Positions 1-6,996 of a stretch of DNA of 46,047 bases are shown here, one piece after another. The position numbers were made by a program, and so were the translations under genes. Source of the DNA: Clostridia bacterium. GTDB taxonomy: Bacteria; Bacillota; Clostridia; Christensenellales; CAG-138. Numbering within the stretch: position 1 is the first letter of the stretch; the number at the start of each line of letters is the position of its first letter. The stretch spans positions 1 through 46,047 of the forward strand of contig JAFWVQ010000060.1 of assembly GCA_017523925.1 (NCBI GenBank). The letters are read 5' to 3'. Under the pieces are notes generated by a model that worked only from the letters and a program-made list of their open reading frames with translations, did not search any database and had not been told where the DNA came from.

Positions 1-21
1 AACTACCGGACCGCGTGATTA

Positions 22-98
22 TGGTGGGCCTTCAGGGACTCGAACCCCGGACCAATCGGTTATGAGCCGACCGCTCTAACCAACTGAGCTAAAGGCCC
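22..98 (-). tRNA. tRNA with CAT anticodon (Met, or Ile2 if lysidine-modified)
   Basis: The minus strand folds as a full cloverleaf. The 7-bp acceptor GGGCCTT/AAGGCCC, the D-arm AGCTCAGTTGGTTAGAGC, the anticodon loop CTCATAA and the T-arm GGTTCGAGTCC are all visible, and CCA is encoded at 24-22. The CAT anticodon fits elongator Met, but the CTCATAA loop is also typical of tRNA-Ile2 read after TilS lysidine modification. Sequence alone does not settle which. It is the last of three same-strand tRNA genes. Confidence 0.93.
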
Positions 99-105
99 TA
101 AAAAA

Positions 106-180
106 TGGTGACCCCTAGGAGACTCGAACTCCTGTTACCGCCGTGAAAGGGCGGTGTCTTGACCGCTTGACCAAGGGGCC
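106..180 (-). tRNA. tRNA-Glu (TTC)
   Basis: The minus strand gives a 75-nt tRNA starting GGCCCCT with encoded CCA at 108-106. The anticodon stem-loop is CCGCC-CTTTCAC-GGCGG, so the anticodon is TTC (Glu). The T-arm GAGTTCGAGTCTC is intact. It lies 7 nt from the neighbouring tRNA and is probably co-transcribed with it. Confidence 0.95.
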
Positions 181-185
181 ACATA

Positions 186-262
186 TGGTCGGGGTGAAGG
201 GATTTGAACCCTTGGCCCCATGCTCCCAAAGCACGTACGCTACCGAACTGCGCCACACCCCG
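186..262 (-). tRNA. tRNA-Pro (TGG)
   Basis: The minus strand gives a 77-nt cloverleaf starting CGGGGTG and ending CACCCCGACCA, with CCA encoded. The anticodon loop TTTGGGA gives TGG (Pro). It is the first gene of the tRNA triplet in the direction of transcription. Confidence 0.95.
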
Positions 263-385
263 TGAGACGCCGCATTTTTGCGACAGCAAATATTATACCC
301 CGTTTGAGGCCGTTTGTCAATATGTTTAATTGAGAAAATTTATATATTGGTGCATGCTCTGATGAATTAAACTACGCCGCCCTTT

Positions 386-1132
386 TTAAACCTTTTTGAG
401 CGCCAGCATACAGGCCTCCATTCCCCTATCGCGGCAGATCAAGGGCAGCTCTTCGAGCATCTGATTCTCTATTGACATCTCACTCTTCGGGAAATACTCA
501 AACAGCTCGCAGAGCTGTTTATTCGCCTTTTCAGCCGCTTTCACCGCGCTATCTCCGTCACCATCGATTATTGCTTCAACAAGCATTCGATAGGCAAAGC
601 TGTAGGTAGTCGATCCCGTACGTGCAACTAACTCATAGCGCGGCATTTCTTTCGTAAATTCGCGCAGCGAAGCTGTATCGGTTACCCGTTCGAGTATGGG
701 CAGAATCAGATACTCCATGTACGCAAACACCTTTTCCGGGCTGTTCATCGGATCAAAGGTCATCACTCCATCGATCGATGGCAATCGCGGGTTGAACTCC
801 ATCCGGCGCGGAAACTCAAACTTTGCATTCATCCAATATGCGGGCCAATTGTGCATCGGGAAATACTTATCCGACAGCACGAGTGGACAGCAGAGCGCCT
901 GAACGCCGAAGAACAGTTCGATTTCGTAGTTGTATCTGACCGTGAATACGATGCTTGCAATAAGCTCATTGCCCTCCTCGCCGAACACCTTATGCCAGCG
1001 AAGCGACGAGCCGCCGAAACGCTTATAGCCAAGCGAGGTGAGCTTTTCCGAGAAACGTTCGTCAAGATAAGCGCCAAGCCTTTCCGAAAGCGAGCGCGGC
1101 ATCGGGTTTGCCTCAAATTCAGCTTGATGCAT
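386..1132 (-). CDS. Hypothetical protein, 248 aa
   Basis: The product is not recognised with confidence. I start at ATG 1132, which shares its A with the TAA stop of the upstream gene (TAATG overlap). This indicates translational coupling; a longer reading to 1318 would only run through the upstream gene in another frame. The protein is soluble, without signal peptide or membrane segment. The N-terminal part (about residues 8-60) has the pattern of a leucine-rich helix followed by an LGYKRFGG segment and a strand with RWHKVFG, which loosely recalls DUF4304-type proteins. That likeness is weak. The C-terminal half is helical and acidic. Confidence 0.75.
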   Translation of the reverse strand: MHQAEFEANPMPRSLSERLGAYLDERFSEKLTSLGYKRFGGSSLRWHKVFGEEGNELIASIVFTVRYNYEIELFFGVQALCCPLVLSDKYFPMHNWPAYWMNAKFEFPRRMEFNPRLPSIDGVMTFDPMNSPEKVFAYMEYLILPILERVTDTASLREFTKEMPRYELVARTGSTTYSFAYRMLVEAIIDGDGDSAVKAAEKANKQLCELFEYFPKSEMSIENQMLEELPLICRDRGMEACMLALKKV

Positions 1133-1689
1133 TATCCAAAATCTCTCGCAAATAAGGTCTCTTCGTCCGAACCGTCTGCCCAAAGCATATCCTGCGGCAT
1201 TTCGATAATATTGGCAAGCTGGTTCAGACCGTCTGCGGCGGAAGCATATTCGCCCGAAAACAGCTCCCCGAACTGCTCTTCGGTGCATTTCCATTTCTTC
1301 TTGCAGGCAGCAAGCCATGCGGCGGTATCGATGCGTGCAGGCTCAACAGAGTTCTTCGGTGCGTTTATGCAGCCTGCGGCATCGCGTCCGTTCACGCCGT
1401 CGATAATGCGACAAACTGCATGATCGCCTTCGCAGCGGATATCCAGCGCGGGCGCCTTGAATTCGCGCGAAAGGGCGCGGATGAAGGTTTCAGTCATAGC
1501 ATCGTCAGCTTCAATCAGCGGCGAAGCAAGCCCGAACCACTCGCTGTTTTCCGGATGCAGAACGATGCTGACGGGCACTCCCCTGCCCTCCACGCTCTTG
1601 GTATAGCCGATATCCTTTGCAGCTTTTTCGATCCAGGATTCATAGATAATAGAATTCTTGCCTCTAATAAATGTTTTCTTGAAGCCCAT
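1132..1689 (-). CDS. Hypothetical protein, 185 aa
   Basis: This is a soluble protein of unknown family. It has a mixed alpha/beta N-terminus, including a stretch around residues 40-60 with VSIVLHPENSEW, and a helical C-terminus. It has no signal peptide or recognisable catalytic motif. It is the first gene of a two-gene unit whose stop overlaps the start of the next gene by one base. A GGGAG Shine-Dalgarno-like site lies about 11 nt before ATG 1689. The pair sits between a tRNA cluster and an envelope operon, a common place for accessory genes. Confidence 0.7.
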   Translation of the reverse strand: MGFKKTFIRGKNSIIYESWIEKAAKDIGYTKSVEGRGVPVSIVLHPENSEWFGLASPLIEADDAMTETFIRALSREFKAPALDIRCEGDHAVCRIIDGVNGRDAAGCINAPKNSVEPARIDTAAWLAACKKKWKCTEEQFGELFSGEYASAADGLNQLANIIEMPQDMLWADGSDEETLFARDFG

Positions 1690-1799
1690 GCCCTTCTTCG
1701 CTCCCGTTTTAAGTATTGGATGATCTTCTTTACAAAAAGGAGCGAACCCGAAGTCCGCTCCAAACTATCGATAATGCTGCGAATTCAAGCTTGAGCGCG

Positions 1800-1824
1800 A
1801 TGCGGCCAAATGGTCAAGCCGCAT
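1800..1824 (-). terminator. Inverted repeat downstream of the TPM operon
   Basis: ATGCGGC (1800-1806) and GCCGCAT (1818-1824) form a perfect 7-bp stem with an 11-nt loop, just after the stop of the 1834-2619 gene. Outer bases AGCGC/GCGCT could extend it. There is no T-run, so it is at best a weak intrinsic terminator. Confidence 0.35.
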
Positions 1825-1833
1825 GAGAAGCGC

Positions 1834-2619
1834 TTAAGATTTGCCCCTGCCGATGTATTTGAGCACCTGCAGGATAACGTAAACAACGATAAAGCCGAAG
1901 ATAAGGCTGCCGATACTGCCGCAGCTTGCACAGCCGCCGCAGCTTCCGCAGAAAAGGCAGGATGCGCAATCGAGCATAGGGCTTGTTGAAAGCTCGATCT
2001 CGGCGCATGAGAGGCCGCTACCGGTCCCGATTATGCCCGAGCCGCCGCCGGAGAAGAAGTCGCTGCCGGAAGCACTGGCGAACGGATCGACGTTGTAATG
2101 CTTGCAGACGGCCTCATTCAGCCTTTTGAAGGCAGCCATTACAGCTTCGTCGTATCTTTTCTCGCCGAAGTAGGGTTCGATAGCGTTTCGGCTTATGTCG
2201 GAGAGGGTTTTTGTTGAGAGAGTCGATGAAAGACCGCTGCCCGCCACGATATAATAGTCACTATCGTCGGTCGCCATAAGAAGCAGAACGCCGTTGTTTT
2301 CGCCGGTTCTGCCGATCTTCCACTTTTCAAAGACCATCGAGGTGTAGTCCTCTATGCGCTGACTTCCGATAGAATCAAGAACAACAACGCATATCTGAGC
2401 GCCCTTGCAGTTCTTTTCAAGGTTGTTATTGCGATCGGCGATGTATGCAGCAGTGGCATCCGAGATAACGCCGACCCTGTCATCGCAGTATTTTCCGTCC
2501 GAATCGACAACGGTGCTTGCTCCGCCGTTATCATTTCCGGCATTCGCACCGAAAAGCGGAAAGGCAAACACTATGAGTATTCCGAGGATCAGTGCTATCA
2601 GCTTTATCCTGTTTTTCAT
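1834..2619 (-). CDS. TPM-domain secreted/membrane protein with Cys-rich tail
   Basis: The 261-aa product has an N-terminal signal or anchor segment (about residues 5-24), then a TPM domain (about 45-170). This domain is recognisable from RVGVISDATAAYIADRNNNL, GAQICVVVLDSIG, NNGVLLLMATDDSDYYI and VAGSGL. TPM domains occur in YgcG-type envelope proteins and in a plant thylakoid phosphatase; their biochemical role in bacteria is unclear. After it come a Gly/Ser stretch, a cluster of about nine cysteines (around 207-235) and a C-terminal membrane segment (about 236-255) with a basic end. It is the last gene of a LemA-like/TPM/TPM operon, with a strong AGGAGG site just before ATG 2619. Confidence 0.85.
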   Translation of the reverse strand: MKNRIKLIALILGILIVFAFPLFGANAGNDNGGASTVVDSDGKYCDDRVGVISDATAAYIADRNNNLEKNCKGAQICVVVLDSIGSQRIEDYTSMVFEKWKIGRTGENNGVLLLMATDDSDYYIVAGSGLSSTLSTKTLSDISRNAIEPYFGEKRYDEAVMAAFKRLNEAVCKHYNVDPFASASGSDFFSGGGSGIIGTGSGLSCAEIELSTSPMLDCASCLFCGSCGGCASCGSIGSLIFGFIVVYVILQVLKYIGRGKS

Positions 2620-2632
2620 CAGTCAACTCCTC

Positions 2633-3274
2633 CTAATCAGAGAAAAGTTCATAGCCCACGCAGGCAATGCAGCCAAACAGCATCATCCCTGCGCAGGAGC
2701 CGCAGGAGAGAGGCGAACAGCTGCAGGAGGTGCAATCCAAGCCGCGATACGCATGATCGCTTGCATCAGGGTCTGCACCGTAGTAGCCGCACACGGTCTC
2801 GTTTAGCTTTGCAAACGCGCTTTTGACAGCGGCTTCGTATTCGCCCTTGCCGAAATCGGGCTCGAGATGGTTTCTTACAATACTTGAAAGCATTTCGGTA
2901 GTGAATACCGAAGAAAGGCCGCTGCCGGCAACGATATAATAATCCTTATCCTCGATCGCCACGAGCAGCAGAACTCCGTTGTTCTCTTTGCTGCGGCTTA
3001 TCTCAAGCTCTTCAAACCGCCTTTGAGCGTATTCCTCGATCGGACCGCTGCCGACTGTATTCCGTGTGACGACCGCGATCTGCGCGCCATGGCAGTTTAC
3101 CTCAAGATTGCGGTTTCTGCTAAAAATATAATCGCGGGTATCCTTGCTCAAAATGCCCGCCTCATCCGAGATCAGTTCTTGAAGGGAAGCTGTGGCGGTC
3201 ATCGGTCTTGATACAAGAGCAAGCGCAAGGACGATCGCCATGATGAACGCAGCGAGCTTTATATGCGCTCTCAT
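2633..3274 (-). CDS. TPM-domain envelope protein, second paralogue
   Basis: This 213-aa protein is clearly related to the downstream TPM gene. It has a signal or anchor segment at about residues 8-27, then a TPM domain with DEAGILSKDTRDYIFSRNRN, GAQIAVVTRN, NNGVLLLVAIEDKDYYIVAG and SSVFTTEMLSS. The tail is again Cys-rich (DCTSCSCSPLSCGSC) and hydrophobic. Its start overlaps the stop of the LemA-like gene by 4 nt (ATGA), and 13 nt separate it from the next TPM gene, so the three are co-translated. The tandem copies look like a duplication followed by divergence of the Cys-rich tails. Confidence 0.85.
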   Translation of the reverse strand: MRAHIKLAAFIMAIVLALALVSRPMTATASLQELISDEAGILSKDTRDYIFSRNRNLEVNCHGAQIAVVTRNTVGSGPIEEYAQRRFEELEISRSKENNGVLLLVAIEDKDYYIVAGSGLSSVFTTEMLSSIVRNHLEPDFGKGEYEAAVKSAFAKLNETVCGYYGADPDASDHAYRGLDCTSCSCSPLSCGSCAGMMLFGCIACVGYELFSD

Positions 3275-3831
3275 TTTTCACCGCCTCCGATGCCGAAAAG
3301 CTTTGCAAGCAGGCTTCCGGGCCAACGCGAAACAAGCGAATCGTACTTCGCGCGATAATCGTTGTACTCGTAGCGGTAGGCGCGCTCAATACCCTTGCTT
3401 ATCTCATCCATATTGGACATACAGGCTTCAAGCTCGGAGCTGTCGGCGCTCTTTACCCTGTTGTAAAACCGCTTTGCCGTCAGAAACAGCGACTCATAGC
3501 TTGTGTACCTGCCGATCGCATCCTTTTGATCGCGGCAGGACTCGATCGCATTTTCAAGCTCACTCGCCCAATTCTCAAACTCGACGCCGCCATCCGGGTT
3601 CAGCCTTTTGCCCTCTTCGAGCAGCTTGTTTGATGCATAGATCAAACGGTCGGTCTCGGAAAACAGATCGTTGCCATGAGAATCGGTTGTTGCGGCGATC
3701 GACGAAAACTCCTTTGCCGCTCGTCGCTCGGTGATCTTGAGACCAAGCCCGCCAAGAAGCGGTATAACGATCAACGCCACGGCGATCAGCACGACAAGCG
3801 AAAGCGTTCTTTTTTCAGAAAACTTCTTCAT
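3271..3831 (-). CDS. LemA-like membrane protein
   Basis: The 186-aa protein has one N-terminal membrane segment (about residues 10-30), a long helical region, and a C-terminal stretch YNDYRAKYDSLVSRWPGSLL followed by AKLFG. This matches the LemA-family hallmark (Y-N-x-x-x-x-x-F/Y...P-G-x-L-x-A-x-L-F-G). LemA proteins are small membrane-anchored helical bundles of unclear function, often encoded next to TPM proteins. That agrees with the two TPM genes directly downstream. The N-terminal half is divergent from typical LemA. GGAGG lies 7 nt before ATG 3831. Confidence 0.75.
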   Translation of the reverse strand: MKKFSEKRTLSLVVLIAVALIVIPLLGGLGLKITERRAAKEFSSIAATTDSHGNDLFSETDRLIYASNKLLEEGKRLNPDGGVEFENWASELENAIESCRDQKDAIGRYTSYESLFLTAKRFYNRVKSADSSELEACMSNMDEISKGIERAYRYEYNDYRAKYDSLVSRWPGSLLAKLFGIGGGEK

Positions 3832-3880
3832 TCCTTAACCTCCGTTTCGATCTTGGATTATTATAATCGGTCAACTTTGC

Positions 3881-3913
3881 TTTCGTCCATGCCCTAAGTT
3901 GGCATGGACGAAA
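3881..3913. repeat. 13-bp perfect inverted repeat
   Basis: TTTCGTCCATGCC (3881-3893) and GGCATGGACGAAA (3901-3913) are perfect complements separated by 7 nt. The repeat lies between the stop of the TelA-like gene (3971) and the LemA/TPM operon start (3831), just upstream of a TATAAT-like hexamer on the minus strand (3865-3860). It lacks a T-run in either direction. It may be a terminator for telA or an operator for the LemA operon. Confidence 0.8.
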
Positions 3914-3970
3914 AACAAGCAATCATTGAACCACGGTTCATCAATATAACGAATTATCGGCGTTTTCGGT

Positions 3971-5122
3971 TCAGGATGCGGGATTTATACCGGTTACTTC
4001 AACAAGCTTTCTCTTAAGCTCGTTTTCGATCCTGGACAGCTCGCCTTCCGCAGCAACGCGCTGTGCGTGACCCTCCTGCTGTATCCTGAGCACCTCGTCC
4101 ATGGTGGTGATCAGCTTCTGGTTGGTCTCGGTCAGGGTCTCGATATCGACGATGCCGCGCTCGCTCTCCTTGGCGGCGGCGACGGTTGCAACGTGCAGCG
4201 CCTCGGCGTTCTTCTTAAGAAGCTCGTTCGTCATATCGGTAACGGCATGCTGCGCGGCGATCGCCTCCTGTGCGTGAGCAAGACCGAGCGCAAGCACCAT
4301 CTGGCTCTTCCAAAGCGGGATGGTGTTGGCGATCGAGGTCTGGATCTTCTCCGCCATCATGGTGTCGTTATTCTGGATAAGGCGGATCTGGGGCGCCATC
4401 TGGAGGCTGATATTACGGGTCAGCTCAAGGTCGTAGATCTTCTTTTCAAAGCGGGTGCACATATCCGCGAAATCGCGCGCCTTCTGCGCATCCTCGGGAA
4501 GCCCGCTCTCTTCAGCCTTTTTCAGAAGCGCGGGGAGAGTGACTGTGCGCTCGTACTCAAGCTTCTTCTTGCCTGCAAGGATATACATGGAAAGCTCCTT
4601 GAAATAATCCAGGTTGCGCCTGTACATATCATCGAGCATTGCGATATCCTTCAGCAGGATGACCTGATGCCCTTCGAGCTGGGTCGCGATGCGGTCGACG
4701 TTCACCTCAGCCTTGTCGTAGCGGAGCTTGAGCGCCTCGATCTGGTTGGCCTTCCTCCTTATAACGCCAAACAGTCCGCGGCGTTCCGTGTCGTTGCTGA
4801 AGCCGCGAAGCTCGCCGATGAGGTCAGTGATCATAACGCCGGTCTCACCGAGATCCTTGGTGCGGACCGCACTGAGTGCGCTTTCAGAAAACTGAGAGAG
4901 CTTCTGCTGGCTTGCAGCGCCATACTGCATGATCTGAGCAGCGTTGGTAATATCGATCTTCTCGGCGAAGGATTCCACTGCTGCAAGCTCCTCGGGGGAA
5001 AGCTGCGCATCGGCGACGATGAGCTCCTCAACGGTCTTGGTGGGAACCTCGGGCTTGGGCTCCTCGGCAACGGGAATGGGGTCGAGGGTCAATACGGGGA
5101 TCGTGGGGTTCTTCTCTTCCAT
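3971..5122 (-). CDS. Toxic anion resistance protein, TelA/YaaN family
   Basis: This 383-aa protein is soluble, helical and coiled-coil rich. The TelA/KlaA family signature is visible across its length: an early FAEKIDITNAAQIMQYG segment, and later MDELL-type helices ending in NQKLITTMDEVLRIQQEG. The family was named for tellurite resistance but is widespread in bacteria without it, often beside XpaC as here and in Bacillus (xpaC-yaaN). I start at ATG 5122 because GAAAGGA lies just before it; the upstream in-frame ATG at 5140 lies in the leader and includes the ribosome site. The likely role is in the membrane or envelope stress response. Confidence 0.93.
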   Translation of the reverse strand: MEEKNPTIPVLTLDPIPVAEEPKPEVPTKTVEELIVADAQLSPEELAAVESFAEKIDITNAAQIMQYGAASQQKLSQFSESALSAVRTKDLGETGVMITDLIGELRGFSNDTERRGLFGVIRRKANQIEALKLRYDKAEVNVDRIATQLEGHQVILLKDIAMLDDMYRRNLDYFKELSMYILAGKKKLEYERTVTLPALLKKAEESGLPEDAQKARDFADMCTRFEKKIYDLELTRNISLQMAPQIRLIQNNDTMMAEKIQTSIANTIPLWKSQMVLALGLAHAQEAIAAQHAVTDMTNELLKKNAEALHVATVAAAKESERGIVDIETLTETNQKLITTMDEVLRIQQEGHAQRVAAEGELSRIENELKRKLVEVTGINPAS

Positions 5123-5172
5123 TGTGTTTTTTCCTTTCAAGAATAGATTGCTGTGTATTACAAAGAATTGGT

Positions 5173-5838
5173 TTAAGATTGACTGCTTTGGCTGCTGCCG
5201 CTGCTGTTGATGATGGTTTTTCCGTTCACCATGGAGTCGAGCACGGAGATATCGGAGCTGAAGTCGATTGCTTCACCGGCATAGAGCGAGTCGAGGCTCG
5301 TTTCAAAACTCTTAGCGATGGTCTCGGCATTGGTCTCGATACGGTCCTTGATCTCCTTGAGGTTCTCTCCACGGTAGCCGGCATCCTGCTGCATGGCGTA
5401 ACCCTCCATCAGCTTCACGGAAGTGGGAAGATAATAGGTAAGGAACCTGCTCATGGAGCGTGCCTTAGTGGGATTGCGAGACAGCTCCGCAAGGATGCTG
5501 TCCCCGGCGGAAACCATTCTGTCGATCGCGGAGGTGACTTTTTCGTTGGGGATGCGATCGTTCAGCTTGCGCAGGGTCGCAATATGCGCATCGGCCTCAG
5601 TGAGGGACTTGTCGAGCTCAGGAACACCCGTTTTGTACTCTGCAGGCACTTCCACTTGAACCGTCTTATCCTTAAATATGGCTTTTAATACGAAGAATCC
5701 GATCACGGCGACCGCAGCTGTGACGATTATGCCCCAGATCCGATATAGCGGAAATATCAGACCGCAGACCAGAATCAATACGGCAGTGATCCAAAATGGC
5801 ATGGCGCTCTTGATCGTTTTTTCAACAGTCCTCTGCAT
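5173..5838 (-). CDS. xpaC: XpaC-family protein (5-bromo-4-chloroindolyl phosphate hydrolysis family)
   Basis: The 221-aa protein has two closely spaced membrane segments near the N-terminus (about residues 15-32 and 36-55). A helical cytoplasmic domain follows, with FLTYYLPTSVKLMEGYA, the hallmark of XpaC. The name comes from an X-phos hydrolysis phenotype in Bacillus; the enzyme activity is not established. I choose ATG 5838 because GGAAAGGAG sits 10 nt upstream. An in-frame TTG at 5859 overlaps that ribosome site. The gene is 50 nt upstream of the TelA-like gene and forms an operon with it. Confidence 0.88.
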   Translation of the reverse strand: MQRTVEKTIKSAMPFWITAVLILVCGLIFPLYRIWGIIVTAAVAVIGFFVLKAIFKDKTVQVEVPAEYKTGVPELDKSLTEADAHIATLRKLNDRIPNEKVTSAIDRMVSAGDSILAELSRNPTKARSMSRFLTYYLPTSVKLMEGYAMQQDAGYRGENLKEIKDRIETNAETIAKSFETSLDSLYAGEAIDFSSDISVLDSMVNGKTIINSSGSSQSSQS

Positions 5839-5930
5839 TTGAGCATTTCTCCTTTCCAAATGCCGGCCAAATAGGGCGGCTCGGTAACGGCACAGGCAAA
5901 CTATATCATGTCACATCCTGCCCCATAATG

Positions 5931-5959
5931 ATTATACCATCACAAACTCGTCATTTCAA
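5931..5959 (-). promoter_or_regulatory. Sigma-A promoter for xpaC-telA
   Basis: On the minus strand, TTGAAA (5959-5954) and TATAAT (5936-5931) are separated by 17 nt, near-consensus for the housekeeping sigma factor. It is the only good promoter upstream of xpaC. Confidence 0.8.
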
Positions 5960-5988
5960 CAGTTTTGCGCTCAGCGGACCGCTCCATG

Positions 5989-6019
5989 CGGCAGTTTAAT
6001 GCCGAAATCCGGCTTTTTT
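5989..6019 (+). terminator. Hairpin plus T6 with an overlapping alternative hairpin
   Basis: GCCG (6001-6004) pairs with CGGC (6010-6013), followed by six T (6014-6019). An alternative stem CGGCA (5989-5993)/TGCCG (6000-6004) uses the same GCCG, so the two folds exclude each other. There is no plus-strand gene upstream within this window apart from the opposite-strand genes, so what it terminates is unknown. Confidence 0.45.
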
Positions 6020-6229
6020 GTCTCACTACATCAATTTGTCACAACCAACACATAATCTTAACAAAAATAATAAGCCCGTTCTCCGACCTGCATGAAGTAG
6101 GATCGACTCAACTGATTCAAGGAGGAACGATTCTATACTTCGAAATGATGCGATCCCGTACAATTGACTCTTAAAGTAAAAAATCATAAAAGTATGTCAA
6201 AAAGTTCGAAAATATGATCCGTGCCGGTA

Positions 6230-6258
6230 TTGCTTTAAAAATAGGTCTATGATAAAAT
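6230..6258 (+). promoter_or_regulatory. Promoter of the lipoprotein gene
   Basis: TTGCTT (6230-6235) and TAAAAT (6253-6258) are spaced 17 nt apart. The predicted transcription start near 6265 lies after the in-frame ATG at 6249, which supports translation from 6336. Confidence 0.6.
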
Positions 6259-6335
6259 ATGATGATGACGGTGGGCTTCGTAGAGCTTTTCCGATAGCTG
6301 ACGTCATAATTTTTCCGAAAGAGATCCCTTTGAAT

Positions 6336-6926
6336 ATGAAAAAAAACATCCATCGCTGTGCCGCTCTGCTCCTGTGCTCGTTTGCGCTTTTCTCGCTCCT
6401 TTTCTCAGCTGCCTGCAGCGGCGACAAGGACGGAAGTTCCAAGACCGACAGTTTTGGCTTCAATGAAGCGCAGAGAAGCAGTATCCTCGACCTTGCGGAA
6501 GCTTTTATAGAGTGCGGTCTTAGCTACAATGCCGACAATGCGCTCAGTATCTCCGAGATCGAGAAATTCATCTATTATCTCTATAATGATGAGTTTACCG
6601 GTTCGGACGCCTATTCTTCGATCGATGCCTCCGAGGCGCTTGCGCGTATAAAGATGTATTTCGGAATAGAGAATATTCTGCACACTCATAAAAGAGGCGA
6701 GGGTCAGCCCTTCTATTACAGCGACGGCAAGTATTACGTCTCCCATAAGGACGGCGTCGTGGAAAGCTTCACGATCGTTTCCGCCGAGAAGGATGAAGAT
6801 GATCATCAAACCGTGAAGATAGATGCCGCATGCAAGGACGGTACGCGCGTGGTTCTTGAAATGTGTTTTCGCATAGAGGGTGATGATACGCGCATCCTCA
6901 CCTGCACAAGGTACGATGAAAAATGA
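6336..6926 (+). CDS. Putative lipoprotein of unknown function
   Basis: This 196-aa product starts with a basic n-region, a hydrophobic core and a lipobox FSAAC (Cys at about residue 27). It is therefore probably lipid-anchored on the outer face of the membrane. The mature part is acidic and of mixed structure, with YYSDGKYYVSHKDG and DDHQTVKIDAACKDGT suggesting a small beta-rich ligand-binding or NTF2-like fold. No family was recognised. The start at 6336 puts the signal peptide at the N-terminus. It is preceded by its own promoter and followed 70 nt later by yhaM. Confidence 0.82.
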   Translation: MKKNIHRCAALLLCSFALFSLLFSAACSGDKDGSSKTDSFGFNEAQRSSILDLAEAFIECGLSYNADNALSISEIEKFIYYLYNDEFTGSDAYSSIDASEALARIKMYFGIENILHTHKRGEGQPFYYSDGKYYVSHKDGVVESFTIVSAEKDEDDHQTVKIDAACKDGTRVVLEMCFRIEGDDTRILTCTRYDEK

Positions 6927-6929
6927 TCG

Positions 6930-6944
6930 AAGCGGAAACCGCTT
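6930..6944 (+). terminator. Short hairpin after the lipoprotein gene
   Basis: AAGCGG/CCGCTT with an AAA loop follows the stop codon directly. The T-run is minimal, so termination may be partial and yhaM may be read through. Confidence 0.35.
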
Positions 6945-6996
6945 TGCCGATTTCAGAACCAAGCGCTGATCGCGCAGATCGAATAACGAGGTGTAT

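Larger units (their letters stand above)
5839..6335. other. Intergenic region between divergent xpaC and lipoprotein genes
   Basis: This roughly 500-nt stretch holds the minus-strand xpaC promoter (5931-5959), a plus-strand hairpin/T6 (5989-6019) and the plus-strand lipoprotein promoter (6230-6258). The short reading frames crossing it lack good ribosome sites and recognisable products. Confidence 0.7.

Noticed and set aside
4067..5146. A 359-codon plus-strand open frame opposite the TelA-like gene
   Set aside because: It is the antisense shadow of a gene with clear family motifs and a good start; the translated sequence has no domain.
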